Shown here: piece after piece, positions 9,566 to 18,438 of the stretch | Layout of the letters: each line of letters begins with the position of its first letter | How positions within the stretch are numbered: the stretch's first letter is position 1 | Origin: AC-32 sp963719275 | Lineage (GTDB): Bacteria; Actinomycetota; Thermoleophilia; Gaiellales; Gaiellaceae | NCBI GenBank assembly: GCA_963719275.1 | Contig: CAVRBT010000002.1 | Location: 62,001-126,000, forward strand | Direction of reading: 5' to 3' | Length of the DNA stretch: 64,000 bases | Translations under genes and position numbers: made by a program | The notes under the pieces: model-generated | Database searches by the model: none | What the model was told of the DNA's origin: nothing | The model's input: only the letters and a program-made list of their open reading frames with translations

Positions 9566-9586
9566 ATCATCCCGAGTGGACGATGC
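9566..9586 (+). promoter_or_regulatory. 21-bp directional element, copy E
   Basis: Match ATCATCCC-GAG-TGGACGATGC, 111 nt upstream of the CMD-family gene at 9698. This is the most distant copy. Confidence 0.6.
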
Positions 9587-9697
9587 GCGGTCGCATCGAT
9601 AACGACGAGGCTGGCTCGACCGTCAGAAGGAGCGTGGTGTCGCGCCGTCGAGGGAGTGCGCGGCTCCGCGCCGCCCCGCAACTGGAAGGGAGTCACG

Positions 9698-10036
9698 ATG
9701 GAGGAACAGACGAACGAGAGCCCGGTGCTCGAGCTGCTCGGAAAGATGACCGCGGACTCGATCGAGGCCTCGAGCCTCGACCCGAAGACGCTGATGCTCG
9801 TGCGGATCGCCGGCCTGGTCGCAGTCGATGCCCCGCCAGCGTCCTACCTCCTGAACATCGGCACCGCCGGGGAGGCCGGCGTCGATGCCGAGGAGATTCA
9901 GGGACTGCTCGTCGCGCTCGCCCCAATCGTCGGCACCGCGCGGATCGCCTCTGCGGCCACGAAGCTCGTGCGGGCGCTTGGCCTCGCGATTGACATTGCC
10001 GAGCTCGAGGAGGCCGAAGCCGCGCACGGGGCGTAA
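9698..10036 (+). CDS. Cysteine-less carboxymuconolactone-decarboxylase-fold protein
   Basis: 112-aa all-alpha protein with the CMD/AhpD-like pattern LDPKTLMLVRIAGLVAVDAPPASYL...A.EAGVDAEEIQGLLVALAPIVGTARI. The CxxC-H redox site of AhpD-type members is absent; the protein has no cysteine at all. Start ATG 9698 follows GGAAGGGA. A paralogue with the same layout is at 45544-45903, and both have the 21-bp element. Role unknown; a structural or binding function is more likely than peroxidase reduction. Confidence 0.7.
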   Translation: MEEQTNESPVLELLGKMTADSIEASSLDPKTLMLVRIAGLVAVDAPPASYLLNIGTAGEAGVDAEEIQGLLVALAPIVGTARIASAATKLVRALGLAIDIAELEEAEAAHGA

Positions 10037-10151
10037 GAACGAGCACGGGCGGCGCAAACCGTCCCCTGCCGGGGACGACGGGCATGGCCGCAGGCGCGAA
10101 TCGGCTCGAGCCGAGCCAGGTTAAGGCGGCGCGCGTACGCTGACTAGGCTC

Positions 10152-11432
10152 TTGCCCTGGGCTGAGGAGGAGGGGCTGACGAGCGCCAATGGACACCGGA
10201 GAGTGGTGATCACCGGGCTCGGCGCGGTGACGCCGCTTGGGAGCGACGTCGCCACGAGCTGGGAGCGCCTGATCGCTGGTCGCTCCGCCGCCGGCGCGAT
10301 CACGGCGTTCGATCCAAGCGCGTTCACGGTCCGGTTCGCCTGCGAGGCGAAAGACTTCGACCCGACCCGGTGGATCAACTACAGGCAGGCGCGGCGGATG
10401 GGACGCTTCGCGCAGCTGGTCGTCGCGGCCGCGCGCGAGGCCGAGGCGGACGCCGGGCTCGAGCTCGGGAAGGAGGCCGACCGGATCGGCGCCTCGATCG
10501 GGAGCGCCATGGGCGGCCTGCACGATTTCGAGGTTTGCTGCGAGACGCTGCTCGAGCGGGGACCCAAACGCGTGAGCCCGTTCGCGATCCCGATGATCGT
10601 GCCGAACATGGGCGCTGCCTGGGTCTCGATCGAGCTCGGGACGCGCGGCCCGCTCGGCTCCCAGTGCACCGCCTGTGCGGCCTCGCAGATGGCGATCGGC
10701 GAGGGTCTGGACGCGATCCGACTCGGGCGCGCGGAGGTGATGTTCTGCGGCGGCACGGATGCAGCGATCACGCCCGCCGGGATCGCCGGCTTCGCCGCCA
10801 TGCGCGCGCTCTCGCGCCGGAACGGCGATCCGGCGACCGCGAGCCGGCCCTTCGATGCCGACCGTGACGGCTTCGTCATGGCCGAGGCGGGCGCGATCCT
10901 CGTGCTCGAGGAGCTCGAGCACGCGAGCAAGCGCAAGGCGGAGATCTACGCGGAGCTAGCCGGCTACGGCGTCTCCTCGGACGCCAAGCACATCACCGAA
11001 CCCGATCCGAGCGGCGAGCAACCCACACGGGCGATGCGGATGGCGTTCGCCGACGCCGGGATCAGCCCCGACGAGATCGACTACGTGAACGCGCACGGGA
11101 CTTCGACCCCGCTCGGCGACGCGAGCGAGACGCGGGTGCTCAAGCTCGCGCTCGGCGAAGAGACGGCGAAAGGGACGCCCGTCTCCTCGACAAAAGGGGC
11201 GACCGGCCACTGCCTTGGCGCAGCCGGCGCCGTCGAAGCGATCTTCTGCACGCTCGCGATCGCTGACGGCGTGCTCCCGCCGACGATCAACTACGAGACC
11301 CCCGATCCCGCCTGCGACCTCGACTACATCCCGAACGAGGCGCGCGAGGGCAACGTCCGGATCGCGGTCTCGAACTCGTTTGGCTTCGGCGGGCACAACG
11401 CCTGCCTCGTGCTGCGCCGTTTCGATGGATAG
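10152..11432 (+). CDS. fabF: Beta-ketoacyl-ACP synthase II
   Basis: Thiolase-fold condensing enzyme that elongates acyl-ACP with malonyl-ACP in fatty acid synthesis. The Cys-His-His triad is visible: Cys about 175 in CTACAASQ, His about 315 in NAHGTSTPLGD and His about 353 in ATGHCLGAAGA, with C-terminal NSFGFGGHNACLV. The annotated TTG start at 10152 gives 426 aa; GTG 10203 just before VVITGLGAVTPLG is an alternative, with a purine-rich stretch at 10167-10177. No fab operon surrounds it and no 21-bp element precedes it. Confidence 0.92.
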   Translation: MPWAEEEGLTSANGHRRVVITGLGAVTPLGSDVATSWERLIAGRSAAGAITAFDPSAFTVRFACEAKDFDPTRWINYRQARRMGRFAQLVVAAAREAEADAGLELGKEADRIGASIGSAMGGLHDFEVCCETLLERGPKRVSPFAIPMIVPNMGAAWVSIELGTRGPLGSQCTACAASQMAIGEGLDAIRLGRAEVMFCGGTDAAITPAGIAGFAAMRALSRRNGDPATASRPFDADRDGFVMAEAGAILVLEELEHASKRKAEIYAELAGYGVSSDAKHITEPDPSGEQPTRAMRMAFADAGISPDEIDYVNAHGTSTPLGDASETRVLKLALGEETAKGTPVSSTKGATGHCLGAAGAVEAIFCTLAIADGVLPPTINYETPDPACDLDYIPNEAREGNVRIAVSNSFGFGGHNACLVLRRFDG

Positions 11433-11596
11433 CCCTGGATCCGACGTTGCGCGGCTCTCGCGAAGCATTCGCGGTCGGTTGCCGAGAAACCGGTGTCGTT
11501 CCGCTTCGGAGCTTGCGCGTGAACCGAGTCAAAGGGCATCGGGACGCCATGCCGTCTGGATGTCGAACCCCATCGCACCGAGATTACAATCGGCTG

Positions 11597-11809
11597 ATGG
11601 CAATGGACGTAGTTGCTCAACGTCTGAAACTCGGTGACGTCATCCTGATAGCCGTTCCGGACCGGGAACGTGAAGTTGAGGCGAGGGTGGTCCGGGAGAT
11701 CGATCGTACGAGCACATCAGTACGCGCGACATTGCGCGTGAAGGGACGCGAGGACTTCGTCAAGGAATGGCCTCTCGGCGAGCTTGTCACCGTCGTTCGC
11801 GGTCCGTGA
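11597..11809 (+). CDS. Small beta-rich hypothetical protein
   Basis: 70-aa protein beginning MAMDVVAQRLKLGDVILIAV and ending GELVTVVRGP, with alternating charged and hydrophobic residues typical of a small beta-barrel (SH3/KOW-like). This is structural impression only. Codon use is slightly less GC-rich than its neighbours. An in-frame upstream GTG (11447) would add 50 poorly structured residues and is not preferred. Function unknown. Confidence 0.5.
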   Translation: MAMDVVAQRLKLGDVILIAVPDREREVEARVVREIDRTSTSVRATLRVKGREDFVKEWPLGELVTVVRGP

Positions 11810-11895
11810 GCCCGATCGTCACTCGCCGCTCGCGGCGGGTATCGGGCTCCTCCAGCATCACGAGCGATTCCGCGACGCCCCCCCGGCCCCCTAAC

Positions 11896-12819
11896 CTACG
11901 TCTTCTGCCCGTGTGAGCGCGAGCGCCGCTCGTGGAGCGTGGCGTTGAGGACGGCGGCTCCTACGATCACGCGTCCCACGAAGAAGAAGGCGAGCAGGAG
12001 GGTTGCCGCGGTCCCGAGCGCGCCGTAGGTGCTCGTCTTCGACTGGATCAGGTGGCCGAGGATCAGGACGTTGAAGACCAAGACGCCGCTCAAGCCGATC
12101 GCGTAGAAGAGCGATCCCGGGATCAAGTCCGTCCAGCGGGCGTTGGCGTGGGACACCTCCAGGGACACGATCAGCCAGAGCCCAGCCACGGCGAGCACGA
12201 AGGCGGTCAGCGTGGCGATGCCCCCGAGCAGCGTCTGGTGCTTCACGGCGCCTACACCGGCGACGAGTAGAAGCTGGCCGACGAGCACCGCGCCGAAGAC
12301 CCCGAACGAGTGAGTACTGACCTTGACCGAGGCCGCCGAGCGCTCCCAGGCGAGCGAGTGCGTGATCGCGACCGCTCGGAGTAGGACGCGCGTCGCGTAG
12401 AGGAGCACGAAGAGGGAGCTCAATGCGACCCACCAGCTGGAGGCGCCCTTGGAGGTGCTCGCGACCTGGTTGGTGACGACCCCGGCCAGGCCGACCGAGT
12501 TCGAGATCAGTTGCGGCTCGACGCCCAGCGCGCTGGCCAGCAGCCCGAGGCCGGAGACGATGAAGAAGGCGAGCGGCAGGACGAACACGAACAGGCGGTA
12601 GGAGAGCGCCCCGGCGAGCAGGTTGCCGCCGATCTGGGAGTCTCGCTCGATCGTCTCGAAGGTGGCATCGAGCGCCGGGGAGTGTCTGCGGGCATCCTCG
12701 ACCCAGCCTCGGAGCCCACGCGCGTGCTCGACCCAGAGCGTCAGGCGCCGAAGCAGCGTTCGCCGCGGCGGCGGGAGCTTCATCTGCGCCGAGCCCTGCG
12801 TGTCAGGAGGAGAGGACAT
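11896..12819 (-). CDS. YihY/BrkB-family membrane protein
   Basis: 307 aa with about six TM helices and the family signature of a cytoplasmic N-terminus followed by GGNLLAGALSYRLFVFVLPLAFF. Later helices include FVLLYATRVLLRAV and TSTYGALGTAATLLLAFFFVGRVIVGAAVLNATL, close to the YihY consensus. The family is an integral envelope protein once misannotated as RNase BN; biochemical role unsettled. It lies 9 bases downstream of a second, diverged member, probably co-transcribed. Confidence 0.85.
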   Translation of the reverse strand: MSSPPDTQGSAQMKLPPPRRTLLRRLTLWVEHARGLRGWVEDARRHSPALDATFETIERDSQIGGNLLAGALSYRLFVFVLPLAFFIVSGLGLLASALGVEPQLISNSVGLAGVVTNQVASTSKGASSWWVALSSLFVLLYATRVLLRAVAITHSLAWERSAASVKVSTHSFGVFGAVLVGQLLLVAGVGAVKHQTLLGGIATLTAFVLAVAGLWLIVSLEVSHANARWTDLIPGSLFYAIGLSGVLVFNVLILGHLIQSKTSTYGALGTAATLLLAFFFVGRVIVGAAVLNATLHERRSRSHGQKT

Positions 12820-12828
12820 CGCCGCCGC

Positions 12829-13722
12829 TCAGGAGGCGAGGGCCCTCTTCTCGGTGGTGCTAGAGGTGGTCGCGCCGCGGCGTTGCCTCTCGCTTTGCCG
12901 CCAGCTCGCCCAGACCGGCGAGAAGACCGCGCAGACCAGCGACATCGTGATCATGATGAAGATCCAGCCGATCGTCGTGAGCACGACCCCGAAGGAGCCG
13001 AACGCCGTCCCGTTTGCGTTTAGGGTCGGCGGCAGGAAGAAGGGGGAGGTAGCGGTGGCGCCGCCGAGCACGAGGGTGGCAAGGAGCGCGCCGGGAAGCA
13101 GGGCGCGGACGCCGACCTTCCGGTGCAGGAGGAAGCGCGGCACCCAGAGCCAGAAAGCGGTCGAGCCCACCAGCCAGACCGGCAGGAGAACGTACCAGCC
13201 TGTAGCGCGGAGTTCCCCGGCGGAGACGACGACGAGCGCGATCACGCCGGTCATGACGAAGAAGAAGATCGCGAACAGCCCCTGGTCTGCTGCCGAGCCG
13301 ACCTCGACCCGCCAGGCACGGGCGTAGACGTCCCGGTAGATCTGGCCGATCCCGATCCCCCAGATCAGGAAGCTGACGACCACCGTGATCGTCGCCGCCA
13401 GCTTGTTGGAAGAGGCGCTGCCGAAGGTGTCCTGGACGAGGCTGGCGGTCGACCCGGTCAGCTTCAGGTGAGAGATCAGACGCTCCGCGAAGGCGTTCGT
13501 GTCGCTTCCCGAGGAGTGGAACAAGGCGACGGCCACGAGCGCGGCCGGCAAGACCGAGAGCGACGAGTAGACGGTAGCCGCACACCCCGAGTTGCGGCTG
13601 GCCGCGAAGTAGGCGCGGAACCACTGCAGCGCGAGCCGGCCCAAACGGGTATCGACCCGGCCGCTGAGCCAGTCCTGCACCGCCTTGACCCTTCCGCGTA
13701 CCGCTGTCTCGCCGTTGCCCAT
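12829..13722 (-). CDS. YihY/BrkB-family membrane protein, divergent
   Basis: About 297 aa with six predicted TM helices. Shared family features are AYFAASRNSGCAATVYSSLSVLPAALVAVALF near the N-terminus, RDVYARAWRVE in the loop and a final NANGTAFGSFGVVLTTIGWIFIMITM pair. Start chosen at ATG 13722 (MGNGETAV); a TTG at 13755 would add 11 residues. It forms a tandem pair with the downstream paralogue, suggesting two subunits or two specificities in one envelope function. Confidence 0.78.
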   Translation of the reverse strand: MGNGETAVRGRVKAVQDWLSGRVDTRLGRLALQWFRAYFAASRNSGCAATVYSSLSVLPAALVAVALFHSSGSDTNAFAERLISHLKLTGSTASLVQDTFGSASSNKLAATITVVVSFLIWGIGIGQIYRDVYARAWRVEVGSAADQGLFAIFFFVMTGVIALVVVSAGELRATGWYVLLPVWLVGSTAFWLWVPRFLLHRKVGVRALLPGALLATLVLGGATATSPFFLPPTLNANGTAFGSFGVVLTTIGWIFIMITMSLVCAVFSPVWASWRQSERQRRGATTSSTTEKRALAS

Positions 13723-13857
13723 GTAGTCGACAGTAACCCCCCGGCGCACGAACAACCATCGGTGATTAGCCGTACATCGAATCCGTCATTCGCCCGCAGC
13801 TGAGGCCGCTGCACCCGCCTAGCGCCGCCGGCGCACATCTGGAACTAGGGTAGACGC

Positions 13858-14158
13858 ATGCGCCGCGTCACACGCCCGAATCTGATCGAGCGGCGCATGC
13901 CGCGCTTCCTGCGCGAGCCTCCCTCCGTTCGGACTGCCGCCGGCGTCATCGTCACGGCCACGGCGAGGGTATCGCCTTCCTCACGATCATCATCGCCGCG
14001 ATCACCTCGACGTTCGTCGCCCGAGCTGAAGCCGAGCGCGAGGCCGCGGAGGGCGTGGAGGAGGACAAGACGGAGGCGCGAATCGAGGCCGCGCTCGACG
14101 ACCTGCGGACGCGTCTGGATCGCGTCGAGGCGATGCTCTCTCGCCTCACCGGACCGTG
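13858..14158 (+). pseudogene. Deleted copy of the 2-TM K+ channel at 23868-24347
   Basis: The first 34 codons (RPNLIERRM..FLREPPSVRTAAGVIVTATA) and the last coding stretch (EGIAFLTIIIAAITSTFVARAEAER to MLSRLTGP) match the intact channel closely, but the middle, including the TVGYGD filter, is gone. The join reads CACGGCGA-GGGTATCGCC; CGA is common to both parent sequences, so a 3-bp microhomology deletion fits. It also shifts the frame. Upstream DNA from about 13838 matches too. Confidence 0.85.
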
Positions 14159-14203
14159 AAGTACCGGCTCAGGCTGCTACGAGCCGAGGCGAAGCCGAAC
14201 GCC

Positions 14204-14288
14204 CTAGACGGACTGTGTCATCTCCGGCGGCCTCATGAAGGTGCCGAAGATCCAGAGGATCGGGAAGAAGATCCCGAAGAAGAACAGG
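14204..14288 (-). pseudogene. C-terminal remnant of the small membrane protein at 22657-22833
   Basis: Minus-strand translation LFFFGIFFPILWIFGTFMRPPEMTQSV-stop matches MFFFGIFFPVLWIFGAFMRPPEMTQPV-stop almost residue for residue. It sits tail-to-tail with the deleted channel copy, the same relative arrangement as the intact locus but without the roughly 0.9 kb gene between them. Confidence 0.8.
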
Positions 14289-14419
14289 GAACTGACCCGT
14301 CGTTTCGAGGCGATCGTCGCGCCAAAGGGTCGAGCGTGACACCGGGGCCTGCCCCGATCCGGGGGCTGTGGGAACTACCGCGCGACTGACGTGCGTGCAC
14401 CACTCGGCGGGCGCAGCGA

Positions 14420-14791
14420 CTAACCCACGACGCGCATCTCGTAGCGGCTGATCTTGCCGTCTCGGATCGTGACCTCGATCTGCCGGACGCGCTCGTGGGC
14501 GAACTCGGCCGTCTGCTTCCAGCGGTAGACCTCGCGCACCTCACAGCCAACGCGGCCCTCACCGCGGTCCTCGAACTCGCCCGGCTCCAACTCGGCGTCG
14601 AGGTTCTCGGGCGGGAAGCCCCAGATCAGTTCGTTGCGCACCTCGTCGATTCCGCGCAGGGCTCGCCTGGGGGTGACCCATTCCACGTCCTCTGCGAGAA
14701 GGGGGTACACCGGCTCGCGGTCACCGGTCTTTAGAGAGGCCGCGATCGCGTCGAGGAAGCGAATTGCAATCTCGACGTCTTCGGCGGCCAT
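14420..14791 (-). CDS. SnoaL/NTF2-like protein
   Basis: 123-aa single-domain protein: N-terminal helices (VEIAIRFLDAIAASLKTGD), then VYPLLAEDVEWVTP, the hallmark of the SnoaL-like cone fold, and C-terminal strands VREVYRW, VRQIEVTIRDGKISRYEMRVV. Such domains act as small isomerases/hydrolases or ligand-binding modules; nothing here fixes the substrate. It lies alone between the decayed duplicate block and a SulP stub. Confidence 0.7.
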   Translation of the reverse strand: MAAEDVEIAIRFLDAIAASLKTGDREPVYPLLAEDVEWVTPRRALRGIDEVRNELIWGFPPENLDAELEPGEFEDRGEGRVGCEVREVYRWKQTAEFAHERVRQIEVTIRDGKISRYEMRVVG

Positions 14792-14835
14792 CCAATCGAT
14801 CTTAGAGCGCCGTAAGCCGCTGCGCCGAGCCGGCC

Positions 14836-15039
14836 ATGCCTGGCGCGGGCGAGAGCCCGAGCCGGCTGACCCGGGCTTTCCCGATCCTCAGCTGGCTGCC
14901 GTCCTATCAGCGGGCGTGGCTGGGGCGTGACGGTGTCGCGGGCCTGATCGTCATCTGCCTGCTCGCCACGATTTGGCTACCGGCGGTCTCGCGACCGGGT
15001 ACCTTTCCCTGGCCGAGGCTCCTCCGCTGTAGGCGGTGA
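14836..15039 (+). pseudogene. SulP sulfate-permease N-terminal stub
   Basis: RLTRAFPILSWLPSYQRAWL followed by GRDGVAGLIVICLL is the canonical entry of SulP anion transporters (P-x-WLPxY-x-WL-x-D-x-VAGLTV). After about position 14970 similarity stops and the frame runs into unrelated sequence ending at 15039. More than 90% of the permease, including its STAS domain, is absent from the window, so this is a relic. Confidence 0.6.
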
Positions 15040-15127
15040 GGCAATGGCAACGGTGGGTAGATTCGGACGCCGTTCTCCCCAATTTTGCGCGACCTGCACG
15101 AGTTCCCGACAAGGGGCGTAGGTAGCG

Positions 15128-15838
15128 ATGGCAAGGACCGATCTTCAGCCGAGCACGCAGCCACGCTCCTTGCGTGACCGTGCTTCGTCGGCGGGGAAGG
15201 GTGCCGGCGCCAACGCCCGGAAGACAAGCCGTGCGCTCGTCGAGGCCGTCGGCAAGCTCGCGCACAAGGCAATCGACCGCGTGCTGCTCACCGAGGAGCG
15301 TGTCACCTCGGCCGCCGAGGGCGAGCGGTTCCTCGCCGGCAAGACCGACAGGGAGGCACTTGCGGGAGATATCCAGCGAGTGGTCGTGCTCGCCGTGCCC
15401 GTCGTCCGCAGACTGGTTCGCGGCGCCCGCCTGACGAGGGTGCCTTGGGTGATGGTTGCCTCGAGTGCCGTCTCGATCGGGATTGGCGTCCGCACCGGCG
15501 TGCGGGAGCTGCAGGTGCTCGCCTCGCTCGTGGCCCACCGACTCGAGCAGGCGACCGGCGCGCCGAGCGACCCGGCACTCGTCGAGAAGCTGGCGATCGA
15601 TCTCTACCTCGATCCGAAGCGCACCCCCCGGCTGGCCGACGACAGGCTGCGCCTCGTTCGACTGACCCGCAAGTGGGTGTTCAGCGGGGCTTTCGGCCGG
15701 AAAACGTCGAAACGCGCCTCCAAGGCCCTCGTTGCCGCCGAGCGACTCGACGCGGCCGCGCTCTCCGCGCGCTGGGCCACGGTGCCTCGGCGCGGGGGCG
15801 GGTCAACCGGGAGCCAGCCCCGAACCGACACCGACTGA
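15128..15838 (+). CDS. Uncharacterised 236-aa protein
   Basis: Basic N-terminus (LRDRASSAGKGAGANARKTSR), a helical region LVEAVGKLAHKAIDRVLLTEER, one or two moderately hydrophobic segments (VVVLAVPVVRRLV and VPWVMVASSAVSIGIGV, about residues 85-125) and a second basic part with DLYLDPKRTPRLADDRLRLVRLTRKWVF. The order hints at a membrane-associated protein, but I do not recognise a family. Start ATG 15128. No element or operon partner. Confidence 0.6.
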   Translation: MARTDLQPSTQPRSLRDRASSAGKGAGANARKTSRALVEAVGKLAHKAIDRVLLTEERVTSAAEGERFLAGKTDREALAGDIQRVVVLAVPVVRRLVRGARLTRVPWVMVASSAVSIGIGVRTGVRELQVLASLVAHRLEQATGAPSDPALVEKLAIDLYLDPKRTPRLADDRLRLVRLTRKWVFSGAFGRKTSKRASKALVAAERLDAAALSARWATVPRRGGGSTGSQPRTDTD

Positions 15839-16103
15839 TCTGGAACGCTGCGCGCCAGGTCGTTGGGGCCACACCCAGCCCTACAGCAAGCGCCTGAGCT
15901 GGCCTGCCCGGTGCTTCGGGAGCTTGCCCGCCATCGACCGCGCCCGGTCCTCGACCTCGCGGAGGGCTAGGGCGCTGGCCGGTAGGCCGGCGGATCTTCA
16001 CGAAGAACCTCCTCGATGTCGACGAAGATGCCGTCGCATCTGTCTTGGACAGTTTGCGAAACGTGCGGGCCAGGGAGCCAGAACGCCGTCGCCAGGCGGA
16101 GTG

Positions 16104-17330
16104 CTAGTCGGACGGGGCTGGTAACTCCGGCGATCCTTCGGCCAGGAGCCGATCGTCCGGGTGCGCATCCGCCGCGGCCGACTCGGCGGGGAAGGGAGCG
16201 CCGTCGTCGTAAATGACGACGGTGCCGGCGAGGAAGTCCTGCAGGGCGCGCCGCCGGTCGTCGACCAGCGCCGGCAGGAAGCCCGTGAACAGCAGAAGGA
16301 TTGCCAGGCCGAGCCCGACCAGGCGCAGCAGCGAGCGTCCAAACCCGGGCGCGGAGCCTGTACGGTCGATGACGCGGAGGTTCATCAGCCGCATCCCAAG
16401 CGTCTGCCCAGCCGTCGACCAGAACCCGACGAAGTACGCGAGTTCCACGAGCAGCGTCGCGACGGCTATGAACGTGCCCACTGCCGCAGCCGGCCGCGGT
16501 TTCCACACGAGCGATACGACGAGCCCGATCACGGCGATCCCGGTCAGGGCGATCATCAACACGAGTGCAGCGTCAACGGCAAGCGCCAACCCCCGGGTCG
16601 CGATGCCCCCGTACGGGACCGACCGCGTCCCACCGCGGGCGACCCGCGGCCGGGGCGGTCGGCGGAACCAGCGGCGGGGCCTGCGCTCGGTCGCATCGTC
16701 GAGCCGGACCAGGCGACGACGGAGACCCACTGCCATTTCCTCGGCAAGCGATCTCGACTGCCCCATGAGGGCCGCGCGCAGCTCGGGACTCGACAGGACC
16801 TCAGTGAGCGCACGCCGAAACGCCTGGCTGCGCACCATTCGGTCCGTGAGGTCGAGCGTCAGCCGGCTTTCCAGCGCCTCGCCCAGAAGCCGCTCCAAGG
16901 CGGGACTCGCCAGAACTTGCGCTACGACCCGCTCCGTCCGCTCAGCCTCGCGTGCCGACGCTCTCTCCCCCTCGAGATCGGCGCTCGCGAGCGCCTCGGC
17001 CACGACCCGCGCCACGACCTCGTGCTCTATGAGCGACCGGGCAACTGCTTCCGGCAACGGTCCGGCCATGACACCGTCGACGACCTGCCCCGCCTCGGGC
17101 GCTGCGAGCACCTCCCCGGCAACGGTCTCGAGCCGGTGGCGGGCGTCGACCTCGGCGCTGCGGCCGGTCTCGGCGAGACGTTCGGCGGGACTTCGAAACG
17201 GTGCGACGAGCGGTGAGCGCGCTACCACCCGCGCGGGGAAGAGCGCCAGGCGAGCCGTCGTCGCCCCGATCCGACCGGTCGTCACGGCCAGGCCCACGAC
17301 GACGTTTCGCCCCTTCGTCGCACGCTCCAT
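16104..17330 (-). CDS. RDD-family membrane protein with long N-terminal helical region
   Basis: 408 aa. The C-terminal RDD domain begins GGIATRGLALAVDAALV, with family residues in FVGFWSTAGQTLGMRLMNLRVID and FTGFLPALVDDRRRALQDFLAGTVVIYDD. The first 230 residues are helical with repeated blocks of the form VVAQVLASPALERLL, VLSSPELRAAL. A paralogue with the same two-part layout is at 56375-57307. The IS630 element ends 29 bp upstream of the start, so the native promoter has probably been displaced. Transport role suspected, not shown. Confidence 0.8.
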   Translation of the reverse strand: MERATKGRNVVVGLAVTTGRIGATTARLALFPARVVARSPLVAPFRSPAERLAETGRSAEVDARHRLETVAGEVLAAPEAGQVVDGVMAGPLPEAVARSLIEHEVVARVVAEALASADLEGERASAREAERTERVVAQVLASPALERLLGEALESRLTLDLTDRMVRSQAFRRALTEVLSSPELRAALMGQSRSLAEEMAVGLRRRLVRLDDATERRPRRWFRRPPRPRVARGGTRSVPYGGIATRGLALAVDAALVLMIALTGIAVIGLVVSLVWKPRPAAAVGTFIAVATLLVELAYFVGFWSTAGQTLGMRLMNLRVIDRTGSAPGFGRSLLRLVGLGLAILLLFTGFLPALVDDRRRALQDFLAGTVVIYDDGAPFPAESAAADAHPDDRLLAEGSPELPAPSD

Positions 17331-17358
17331 GCAGCCAGCTTGGCAGACCCTCGCGGGC

Positions 17359-17374
17359 CTAGTGACCTGAGTCG
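17359..17374 (+). repeat. IS630 left terminal inverted repeat
   Basis: CTAGTGACCTGAGTCG, 16/16 complementary to 18507-18522. The transposase stop codon lies inside it. Confidence 0.9.
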
Positions 17375-18438
17375 TTGATCCGCTGGCAGTAGGCGGCGAG
17401 GCTGTCGAGGATCTCGTCGGCGGTCTTGTGCCAGACGAACGGCTTGGGGTCGTCGTTCCAGTTGCTGATCCAGGTCCGGATCGAAGCGACGAGGTCGCGG
17501 ACCGAGCGGTGGGCGTTGCGCTTGATCCACTTCGTCGTCAGCTCCGCGAACCAGCGCTCGACGAGGTTGAGCCAGGAGCTGTAGGTCGGGGTGAAGTGGA
17601 GCGTGAAGCGCGGATGCCGCACGAGCCAACGCTGGATCGACGGCGTCTTGTGTGTCGAGGAGTTGTCGAGCACGACGTGCACGTCGAGGTGGGCCGGCAC
17701 CGAGGCGTCGATCAGGTCGAGGAAGCGCCGGAACTCCTCGGCGCGATGCCGCGGCGTCATCTCCGCGAGCACCTGCCCGGAAGCAACGTCGAGGGCGGCA
17801 TAGAGGTTGGTGGTGCCGTTGCGGATGTAGTCGTGGGTCTGACGCGCCGGCACGCCCGGCATCAGCGGCAGCACCGGCGCCGAGCGGTCGAGCGCCTGGA
17901 TCTGAGCCTTCTCATCGACGCAGAGCACGACCGCAGCCTCGGGCGGGTTGAGGTACAGCCCAACGATGTCTTTGACCTTGTCGATGAACTGCGGATCCGG
18001 GGAGAGCTTGAATGTCTCCGTCTGGTGCGGCTTCAGCCCGAACGCCCGCCAGATCCGACTGACCGCCGACTGGCTCATCCCAGTCGCGGCGGCCATCGAC
18101 CGCGTCGACCAATGCGTCGCACCGGCCGGCTGCTCCTCGAGCGTCTTCACGATCACCCGCTCGACATCGGCATCTGTGATCGTGCGCGGCTTGCCCGGCC
18201 GCGGCTCGTCATGCAGCCCGTCCAGCCGGCGCCGCGCAAACCGCCCGCGCCACCTGCCGACCGTGTTGTGGTTGCAGCCAAGCTCCGCCGCGATCTCCTT
18301 GCTCGCACGGCCCTCCGCGGCCGCCAAGACGATCCGACAGCGAAACGCGAGCGCCTGAGAGCTCTTCGGTCTGCGAGCCCAACGCTCCAACACCTCGCGC
18401 TCCTCAGTAGTGAGCACAACCTCAGCACGAACGGCCAT
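17359..18438 (-). CDS. IS630-family transposase
   Basis: About 359 aa from ATG 18438 (a TTG at 18450 would add four residues). The N-terminus has two HTH regions (ASKEIAAELGCNHNTVGRWRGRF and GMSQSAVSRIWRAF). The DDE domain shows CVDEKAQIQAL (first Asp), VVLDNSSTHK (second Asp) and SWLNLVERWFAELT (Glu), the IS630 D-D-E signature. Translation is continuous, so the enzyme is probably functional. Confidence 0.95.
   Translation of the reverse strand: MAVRAEVVLTTEEREVLERWARRPKSSQALAFRCRIVLAAAEGRASKEIAAELGCNHNTVGRWRGRFARRRLDGLHDEPRPGKPRTITDADVERVIVKTLEEQPAGATHWSTRSMAAATGMSQSAVSRIWRAFGLKPHQTETFKLSPDPQFIDKVKDIVGLYLNPPEAAVVLCVDEKAQIQALDRSAPVLPLMPGVPARQTHDYIRNGTTNLYAALDVASGQVLAEMTPRHRAEEFRRFLDLIDASVPAHLDVHVVLDNSSTHKTPSIQRWLVRHPRFTLHFTPTYSSWLNLVERWFAELTTKWIKRNAHRSVRDLVASIRTWISNWNDDPKPFVWHKTADEILDSLAAYCQRINDSGH

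Noticed and set aside
15887..15970. Minus-strand reading ALREVEDRARSMAGKLPKH ending at a stop
   Set aside because: No start codon in frame and no upstream partner. Could be the tail of a lost gene, but cannot be supported. The rest of 15839-16103 shows nothing clear.
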